Source: Lachnospiraceae bacterium
GTDB lineage: Bacteria > Bacillota > Clostridia > Lachnospirales > Lachnospiraceae
Direction: 5' to 3'
Assembly: GCA_009774535.1 (NCBI GenBank)
Contig: VSNY01000122.1
Span: forward strand, 1 to 11,826
DNA: 11,826 nt
The notes under the pieces were generated by a model. The model saw only the letters and a program-made list of their open reading frames with translations. It made no database searches and was not told the DNA's origin. This document shows positions 7,241 to 11,826 of the stretch, piece after piece. The translations under genes were made by a program, and so were the position numbers. Position 1 is the first letter of the stretch. Every line of letters starts with the position of its first letter.

Positions 7241-8566
7241 CTAATAACTGCAGGCAGCGGCTGTCTGGATTTTCCGGAAAAAGAGTATCCCAATGCCGGC
7301 TACAAAAAGCTCCGTGCAGGGCAGCGCACACCAGATTCCGGTCATTCCCCATACCATAGAAAAAAGGAATGCAAACGGGAGTATTATGACAAATCCGCGC
7401 AGGATGGAGATGATATTTGCAGGCAGCGGCCGGGCGGCCGACGTAAAATACGCACAGGACACAATATTAAATCCGGCAAACGGGCAGGACAGAAAATACA
7501 GCCGCAATCCTTCCACTGCGATGTTCTGCAGCGTTTGATCCTTGTCTTTGTTAAAAATGGCGCTTACAAAGTCTGCGTAAAAAAATATCCCCGCGTAGAT
7601 CAGGATGGAAACAGCCAGCATGGAGACCAAAGCATAGCGCAGTGCCGCGCGGACGGACTGCGGTTCGCCGGCTCCGTAGTGTTTGGATATCACTGGCTGC
7701 ATTCCCTGCGCGATTCCGGTATAAATGGAGACGACGACAAGCGAAAGGTTGGCGATAATCCCATATGCCGCGACTCCGGTATTGCCCCGCAGGAACAAAA
7801 TCAGCATATTAAATACAATCATCACAATACCAGAGGATAATTCTGTTACAAGCGATGGAACGCCGCTTGCAAGAATCGCTGCGATCCATTGGAACTCCGG
7901 TTTGCATCTGGTGAAATGAAACTGATTTTCTTTTTTCAGAAGATGCGGCGAAAGCAGCAGCAGACTGATCAAAGGCGCAAGGCACGTCGCCAGTACAGCG
8001 CCAAAAATCCCCATGCCACATGGAAATATAAAAATATAATCTAAAATTACATTAGACAGACTCCCGGCCAGCATCGCCCGCATGGACCGCTGCGGGGAGC
8101 CATCATTGCGCACAAAGCACAGAAGCACATTGTTCATTAAAAATGCGGGTGAAAACAGCAGAATCATCCGAAGATAAGTCCGCGTCATCCCATAGACAGA
8201 CGCGTCCGCACCCAGCAGTTTTGTGATTCCATCGGTACCAAAGACGCCGATAGCGACAAACAGTATGGCAAGCCCGCCAGCAAGCATGACCGCATTCGTA
8301 AACAGGCGGTCGGTCAGTCCGCTGTCTCCAAGGCTTTTTTGAATCGCATACCGCGTACCGCCGCCCATACCCGCCATCAGCCCGCAGCCATGAATCATAC
8401 TGTAAACCGGAATCGCCAGATTCAGAGCGGTCAGCCCGTCCGCGCCAAGTCCTTTGGAAATAAAATAAGTATCTGCCAGAATATAACACGACAAGCCGAG
8501 CATGCCAAGCACGTTGAAGGATGCATACCGGGCAAATTCCTGTAAACAGTTTTTTTCAGTCTTCAT
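7241..8566 (-). CDS. MATE family multidrug/cation efflux transporter
   Basis: Twelve-helix membrane antiporter of the MATE family, exporting organic cations, drugs or metabolites using an ion gradient. The 441-residue length is typical. The N-terminal half carries the family pattern: ASFNVLGMLGLSCYILADTYFIS (helix 1), LNLAIPVYSMIHGCGLMAGM and a GGGTRYAIQKSLGD loop. The second half repeats the arrangement from about residue 235 (ILASGVPSLVTELSSGIVMI), with a later GIAQGMQPVISKHYGAG block. The ATG at 8566 directly abuts the TAA of the preceding flavoprotein gene. Its GGAGGTG ribosome binding site lies inside that gene 8 nt upstream, so the two are co-transcribed and probably translationally coupled. 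The substrate cannot be read from sequence. Confidence 0.92.
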   Translation of the reverse strand: MKTEKNCLQEFARYASFNVLGMLGLSCYILADTYFISKGLGADGLTALNLAIPVYSMIHGCGLMAGMGGGTRYAIQKSLGDSGLTDRLFTNAVMLAGGLAILFVAIGVFGTDGITKLLGADASVYGMTRTYLRMILLFSPAFLMNNVLLCFVRNDGSPQRSMRAMLAGSLSNVILDYIFIFPCGMGIFGAVLATCLAPLISLLLLSPHLLKKENQFHFTRCKPEFQWIAAILASGVPSLVTELSSGIVMIVFNMLILFLRGNTGVAAYGIIANLSLVVVSIYTGIAQGMQPVISKHYGAGEPQSVRAALRYALVSMLAVSILIYAGIFFYADFVSAIFNKDKDQTLQNIAVEGLRLYFLSCPFAGFNIVSCAYFTSAARPLPANIISILRGFVIILPFAFLFSMVWGMTGIWCALPCTELFVAGIGILFFRKIQTAAACSY

Positions 8567-9061
8567 TTAAGACGCACCTCCAGTCAGCAGTTCTTTGGCC
8601 TGCTTTCCCGTCATATGCTCAATTGTAAATTCCAGCATGCAAAGGGAGTTCCAGTACTTGTTAATTTCGTCCTCCCGTTTTTCAAAAGAACCGTCCGGCG
8701 TATATCTAAGGGCCAGTTTTCGGATGGCTTCCCGTTTTTCCTGTTCCTGATCCAGAATCCGTATCTTGCCAAAAGCGATCACACTGCTGAAAACGGTTGT
8801 ATATTTTTCCGGAATGATCTGGTCTTTTGCGATCACACAAAAGGAAGCCTGCGGATGCGCCCGTATGGCATCCAGCTTGTGGCCCTGCGTGGCGCTGTGA
8901 AAGTAAATGTTCCTGCCGTCACAGACATAACTAAGCGGTACGGCATAAGGATAACCGTCTTCTCCAAGGACTGCAAGCACACCGGATGTACACTGTTCTA
9001 GTAGTTCCATACATGCCGCGTCTGACAATTGCTGTTTTTTTCTTCTCATTTCCTGAAACAT
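8567..9061 (-). CDS. Pyridoxamine 5'-phosphate oxidase-like flavoprotein (NimA-like)
   Basis: Small flavin-binding split-barrel protein of the pyridoxamine-phosphate-oxidase-like superfamily, Nim-related branch. Such proteins are thought to reduce small aromatic or nitro compounds, but the substrate is unknown here. It has 164 residues, typical for the branch. Blocks seen: CTSGVLAVLGEDGYPYAVPL (about 22-41), SYVCDGRNIYFHSATQGHKLD with the conserved GHKLD (about 60-64), ASFCVIAKD and SSVIAFGKIRIL. The frame extends upstream to 9193, but ATG 9061 is chosen because AAGGAGG lies 7 nt before it. The longer N-terminus would also run through the transcribed leader and its terminator. It is the first gene of an operon with the MATE transporter. 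Confidence 0.88.
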   Translation of the reverse strand: MFQEMRRKKQQLSDAACMELLEQCTSGVLAVLGEDGYPYAVPLSYVCDGRNIYFHSATQGHKLDAIRAHPQASFCVIAKDQIIPEKYTTVFSSVIAFGKIRILDQEQEKREAIRKLALRYTPDGSFEKREDEINKYWNSLCMLEFTIEHMTGKQAKELLTGGAS

Positions 9062-9212
9062 GTTGATACCTCCTTGATGATCCAGACTGCTGGATGCGCC
9101 TGCCGGCAATGCAATAAAAAAGCTGGTTCTCCATTCCTTCCAGCTATAAAGCTTTGGCCTAACGGAATGGGAATCAGCGTTACCCGGCGGCAAGTGAAAT
9201 CCTGTCTGGTTT
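9062..9212 (-). promoter_or_regulatory. Structured 5' leader, putative attenuator or riboswitch of unidentified class
   Basis: About 150 nt separate the predicted transcript start (near 9212) from the start codon at 9061. In RNA order there is a 5-bp hairpin TAACG/CGTTA (9182-9178 with 9164-9160) with a 13-nt loop containing CCCATTC. An intrinsic terminator follows, with a 13-nt loop containing GGAATGG. Next comes a perfect hairpin ATCCAG-CAGT-CTGGAT (9095-9080) just before the ribosome binding site AAGGAGG (9075-9069). The two 13-nt loops are complementary over at least six bases, so a kissing-loop or alternative pairing could control termination. I could not match it to a riboswitch class I know. 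Confidence 0.55.
9116..9145 (-). terminator. Intrinsic terminator inside the leader of the flavoprotein/MATE operon
   Basis: In RNA sense: AGCTGG (9145-9140), a 13-nt loop, CCAGCT (9126-9121), then a run of T residues (six Ts, 9121-9116, the first paired). It sits about 55 nt upstream of the start codon and downstream of the promoter, the position expected for attenuation. The short stem and large loop suggest it is conditional. Confidence 0.6.
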
Positions 9213-9218
9213 TATATG

Positions 9219-9247
9219 ATTATAGCAGATGCGGGGGCGTTTGGCAA
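9219..9247 (-). promoter_or_regulatory. Sigma-A promoter of the flavoprotein/MATE operon
   Basis: Read on the minus strand: TTGCCA (9247-9242) as -35, a 17-base spacer, and a perfect TATAAT (9224-9219) as -10. Predicted start is near 9212. It lies divergent to the motility-type promoter at 9364, with about 115 bases between them that hold no gene. Confidence 0.75.
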
Positions 9248-9363
9248 TAATCAGAACAAAACAGTCGGCGTCCATGAGTTTTAAATTGGCGATAAAACGA
9301 TTATTGAAGCAGTCGTATAGCCGAATTTACAAACTCTTTTCCGTCTATTCATGACATTCTCTG

Positions 9364-9389
9364 TAAACTTCTCATGATTTTGCCGATAT
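9364..9389 (+). promoter_or_regulatory. Sigma-D/sigma-28 (motility) promoter
   Basis: TAAA at 9364-9367, a spacer of exactly 15 bases, and CCGATAT at 9383-9389 (GCCGATAT with the preceding G) match the Bacillota sigma-D flagellar promoter consensus. The predicted transcript starts about 57 nt before the FliD-like gene at 9453. No housekeeping promoter of similar quality was seen for this gene. It implies that the downstream genes are expressed with late flagellar genes. Confidence 0.8.
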
Positions 9390-9452
9390 AGTATATGTAG
9401 CAGGAAACAAAATGCAGTGTTAGAATCACTGCCAGATCAGGAGGTTTACATC

Positions 9453-10115
9453 ATGAGAATTACAACACAGATGCTGAATGAAACAGCAAAAAGGACCGGC
9501 ATTCCGGTATGCAAGAACAATCTTTTAAGCTACATCAATAACGAATCCTCATCCGGCCAGAACACGCTGTTAGACTCTTTGAACAAGAAAAACAAAGACA
9601 AAGTGTCATCAGCCGTAATGTCCAATTACAAAAAACTGGATAAGAACGCATCGAACCTGAAAACACAGGCAGATAAGCTTGCGGAAACTGGCGAACAGTC
9701 TTTCTTGGAAAAGATCAAAGAAAGCGGCGACAACACGAAAGCTTATGATACCGTGCAAAGTTATGTAGATCATTATAATTCCACACTTTCCGGCCTGAAA
9801 AAATCTTCTGGCGTACTGGACAGATATTATAGTGAAATGCTTCAGGACGCAGCAAATGACCAGAGTGAGCAATTAGAAAAGATCGGCGTTACGATTGGAA
9901 AAGATGGTATGCTGTCTGTAGATAAGGAAAAACTCGAAGCGGCTTCCATCGAAGATATTCAAAAAGCTTTCGGAACACTGGCGTCCAAAACGTCCCATAT
10001 CGCGGACAGGATCTCGAACAATGCCCAGGCAGGCATGGAAAGCACTTCTAACCAGTATGACGGTACCGGAAGCATTATGTCACAGCTGGCAAGCAGGTAC
10101 GATTTCTGGGGTTAA
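9453..10115 (+). CDS. FliD C-terminal-like protein under motility control
   Basis: A 220-residue hydrophilic protein without signal peptide or membrane helix. The frame opens at 9417, but ATG 9453 is chosen because AGGAGG lies 8 nt upstream. The N-terminus MRITTQML resembles the start of flagellar hook-associated protein FlgL. Residues about 95-180 resemble the C-terminal domain of the flagellar cap protein FliD: a helical stretch with YVDHYNSTLSGLKK, then LEKIGVTIGKDGMLSVDKEKLE and a following AF motif, like the FliD pattern L..lGI....dG.LslD..kL. The filament-capping body of FliD (over 400 residues) is missing. Together with the sigma-28 promoter this suggests a flagellum-related, possibly exported protein. 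The exact role is not known. Confidence 0.7.
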   Translation: MRITTQMLNETAKRTGIPVCKNNLLSYINNESSSGQNTLLDSLNKKNKDKVSSAVMSNYKKLDKNASNLKTQADKLAETGEQSFLEKIKESGDNTKAYDTVQSYVDHYNSTLSGLKKSSGVLDRYYSEMLQDAANDQSEQLEKIGVTIGKDGMLSVDKEKLEAASIEDIQKAFGTLASKTSHIADRISNNAQAGMESTSNQYDGTGSIMSQLASRYDFWG

Positions 10116-10221
10116 GAGATCTGTATCACCGCTGTATCACTGCATTTTTTTTGCTGCATCCCCGTCCCGATTGTGTAAATAAATAAAAGGAATTGAACAA
10201 CATTTTCAAGGAGGAAACCAT

Positions 10222-11031
10222 ATGAGCCCAATTACAACAACAGAAGCGCTTGCGGCGTCCGGGTATACATCTGCGGCCAATTACGGCAGGACGACGCAGG
10301 ACACAAAGGCTGCAAAAGAGAGCCGGCCTTTGGAAGATTCAGAGGTTAAGAAGACCAAAGTCACAAACGGCAGAACAATCGGGGAACCGAAGTTAAGCGA
10401 AAAAGCGCAGAAGTACTACGATCAGCTGCGCAAGAAATTTTCCAATATGGATTTTATCCTTGTCAGCAAGGATATGAAGCAGCAGGCACAGGCAAATGCC
10501 GGCCGGTTTGCGAATCCAAACCGTATGGTTGTGCTGATCGACGAAGAAAAGATCGAGCGTATGGCAGAAGACGAGAATTACCGCAAGCAGTATGAAGGCA
10601 TTATCAGCGGTTCGTCCAGCCAGATGTCTCAGCTTGCCAAAAACATTGGCAAAAGTGCAAACGCTGGCAGCGTAAAAGGCTTTGGCATGCAGGTAAACAG
10701 CAATGGCACAGCATCGTTCTTTGCAGTTATTGACAAATCGCTGGCAGCACAGAAAAAACGGATTGAAAAAAAAGCGGAGAAAAAGGCAGAAGAAAAGAAG
10801 CAGGATAAGAAAGCAGCGGAGAAAAAGAAAGCCGAGGATAAGCTGGCGCAAAAAGCGGAAGATGAAAAGAAGGCAGCGATGAAGGAAGATGAAAATACCA
10901 TTACCATCACCGCGTCTTCTGCGGATGAGCTGCTCAAAAAGATCAATGATATGATCTTTACACAGATGAGCGACAACGTACAGACAAAAGAAGAACTTCA
11001 GCACGGCCAGAACTTTGATTTTGCAATTTAG
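10222..11031 (+). CDS. DUF6033-like protein with Lys/Ala/Glu-rich helix
   Basis: A 269-residue protein of unknown function, which I recognise as resembling the DUF6033 family of Lachnospiraceae. AAGGAGG lies 7 nt before ATG 10222. Residues 1-47 are polar and probably disordered (many Thr, Ala and Lys). About 50-172 form the conserved core (LSEKAQKYYDQLRKKFSNMD, then FILVSKDMK, RMVVLIDEEKIERMAEDENY and SFFAVIDKSLA). About 173-222 is a highly charged Lys/Ala/Glu segment, likely a long single helix or coiled coil. The last 45 residues return to mixed composition (ITITASSADELLKKINDMIF). There is no signal peptide or membrane helix. It follows the FliD-like gene by 106 nt with no terminator seen, and precedes the third gene by 48 nt. 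Confidence 0.7.
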   Translation: MSPITTTEALAASGYTSAANYGRTTQDTKAAKESRPLEDSEVKKTKVTNGRTIGEPKLSEKAQKYYDQLRKKFSNMDFILVSKDMKQQAQANAGRFANPNRMVVLIDEEKIERMAEDENYRKQYEGIISGSSSQMSQLAKNIGKSANAGSVKGFGMQVNSNGTASFFAVIDKSLAAQKKRIEKKAEKKAEEKKQDKKAAEKKKAEDKLAQKAEDEKKAAMKEDENTITITASSADELLKKINDMIFTQMSDNVQTKEELQHGQNFDFAI

Positions 11032-11079
11032 CATCCCGGAAAGAAGACAGTAGCAGAACTAGTGAAAGGAAGTGGCTGT

Positions 11080-11826
11080 ATGAGGTTAACTATGAACATG
11101 AATTTGATGTCAGGGCCAAATACGGTATTCGGCTCTGCCCAGACAGATCTGTTTGGCCGGACGGTGCGGCGGGAAGGCGGCCCGGCGTCTATGCTGACCG
11201 GTTCGTATGACCCGATCGCACAAAAACGCGCAATCGCACAGAAAAAGGCGTATAAAGTTGTTGGAGATACATTTGCCAGCGACCGCAAGCTGGACGGGGA
11301 ATTTGCAGACCGCCAGAGCAAAATAGACCATTATCATTCGATGGCGAAGGAAGCGCAGGAGAATATCAAGCAGATCGATGATATGCAAGAGCAGCTGCGC
11401 CAGGAATATGGCGTGGAGGAGGACAGCCAGGAACAGAAGGATCTGGAGCTCTTAAAACGGTACCAGCAGAACCCGATGGACTTATCTGCGGACGAATGGG
11501 AGCAGGTGAATGAGATCACGCAAAATGGCCTGACCGAATACCAGGAACGCGCCATGGACATCGAATCTTATAAAAAGCCGTATCAAACGAGCCTTAGGGA
11601 CGCAAAAAAAGGCATTATCGAGGAAAACGCGGCGATTCGGTCAATGGCTGCGGAACGGCTGAAAAAGGACCCGATGGTAAAAGCATCCAAAGAATCCCAG
11701 AAAATCCTGGAAAGCGCAAGCAAAGAAATTATTGGCATGCTCAAGGATGAAGCGATCGACCATGTAGACGACAAAATAAAAGAAGAAATCGAAGAAACAC
11801 AACAAAGCAACCAACAACAAAACACA
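11080..11826 (+). CDS. Helical hypothetical protein, partial (3' end outside window)
   Basis: The frame is open from ATG 11080 to the last base (249 codons, no stop), so the gene continues past the window. AAAGGA lies about 10 nt upstream. The start is MRLTMNMNLM; residues 10-45 are Gly/Pro/Ser rich (SGPNTVFGSAQTDLFGRTVR), and from about 45 the protein is almost wholly helical and charged. It includes HYHSMAKEAQENIKQIDDMQ (coiled-coil like), LSADEWEQVNEITQNGLTEY (about 135-154) and KESQKILESASKEIIGMLKD. The end of the visible part is Gln/Asn rich. No Sec signal or membrane helix is seen. I do not recognise the family. Its place 48 nt after the DUF6033-like gene makes it the third member of the motility-promoter operon. 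Confidence 0.75.
   Translation, partial: MRLTMNMNLMSGPNTVFGSAQTDLFGRTVRREGGPASMLTGSYDPIAQKRAIAQKKAYKVVGDTFASDRKLDGEFADRQSKIDHYHSMAKEAQENIKQIDDMQEQLRQEYGVEEDSQEQKDLELLKRYQQNPMDLSADEWEQVNEITQNGLTEYQERAMDIESYKKPYQTSLRDAKKGIIEENAAIRSMAAERLKKDPMVKASKESQKILESASKEIIGMLKDEAIDHVDDKIKEEIEETQQSNQQQNT

Noticed and set aside
7111..7359. 82-codon plus-strand frame over the end of the anti-sigma gene
   Set aside because: It overlaps two well-supported genes in another frame and has no domain or ribosome binding site.
8103..8489. 128-codon minus-strand frame inside the MATE gene
   Set aside because: Alternative frame of the transporter, with no hydrophobic pattern or start signal.
9062..9193. Upstream extension of the flavoprotein gene (44 extra codons)
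   Set aside because: A strong ribosome binding site precedes ATG 9061, and the extension would translate the structured leader, including the terminator.
9417..9452. Upstream extension of the FliD-like gene (12 extra codons)
   Set aside because: AGGAGG lies at the correct spacing before ATG 9453 and the FlgL-like MRITT start begins there.
10116..10165. Terminator between the FliD-like and DUF6033-like genes (T-run after repeated CTGTATCAC at 10121 and 10132)
   Set aside because: The repeats are direct, not inverted, so no stem precedes the T-run; read-through into the next gene is more likely.
10393..11034. 213-codon open frame on the minus strand, rich in Phe and Leu
   Set aside because: It is the antisense of the Lys-rich DUF6033-like gene; the FFF/LLL runs are simply AAG/AAA codons read backward.

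Overview
The window looks like a chromosomal segment of an anaerobic, probably flagellated clostridium of the Lachnospiraceae type. The evidence is low-to-moderate GC, strong AGGAGG-type ribosome binding sites, a Bacillota-style sigma-D (sigma-28) promoter, clostridial ECF sigma/RsgI-like anti-sigma genes and a DUF6033-type protein. This assignment rests on gene style, not on a search. No rRNA, tRNA, CRISPR array, insertion sequence or phage gene was seen.

Region 1 (1-5145, + strand) is a hexuronate catabolism and uptake cluster. It holds the 3' end of tagaturonate reductase (uxaB), altronate dehydratase (uxaA) and a complete three-part TRAP transporter (lipoprotein receptor, small permease, large permease). 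A long hairpin follows. UxaB and UxaA take galacturonate-derived tagaturonate through altronate to 2-keto-3-deoxygluconate. The adjacent TRAP system is the likely uptake route for the uronate or a related acid.

Region 2 (5146-7220, + strand) is a cell-envelope signalling region. It starts with a 130-residue chimeric ORF whose first 41 residues are the start of an ECF sigma factor. The rest looks like the C-terminal end of an anti-sigma factor, as if an internal deletion had fused a sigma/anti-sigma pair. An intact ECF sigma factor follows, with a near-consensus sigma-A promoter and a perfect palindrome upstream. It overlaps a membrane-anchored RsgI-like anti-sigma factor with a histidine-rich tail. 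A long hairpin closes the region.

Region 3 (7241-9247, - strand) is a two-gene operon: a pyridoxamine-phosphate-oxidase-like flavoprotein followed directly by a MATE efflux transporter. A good sigma-A promoter lies about 150 nt upstream of the first gene. The leader between them contains an intrinsic terminator and an upstream hairpin whose 13-nt loop is complementary to the terminator's 13-nt loop. It therefore looks like an attenuator or riboswitch of unidentified class.

Region 4 (9364-11826, + strand) starts with a textbook sigma-28 motility promoter (TAAA, 15 nt, CCGATAT). It drives a FliD-C-like protein, a DUF6033-like protein with a Lys/Ala/Glu-rich helix, and a third helical protein that runs off the window. 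None has a Sec signal peptide or membrane segment. A flagellum-co-regulated, possibly flagellar-type-III-exported set of small proteins is the most interesting candidate system here.
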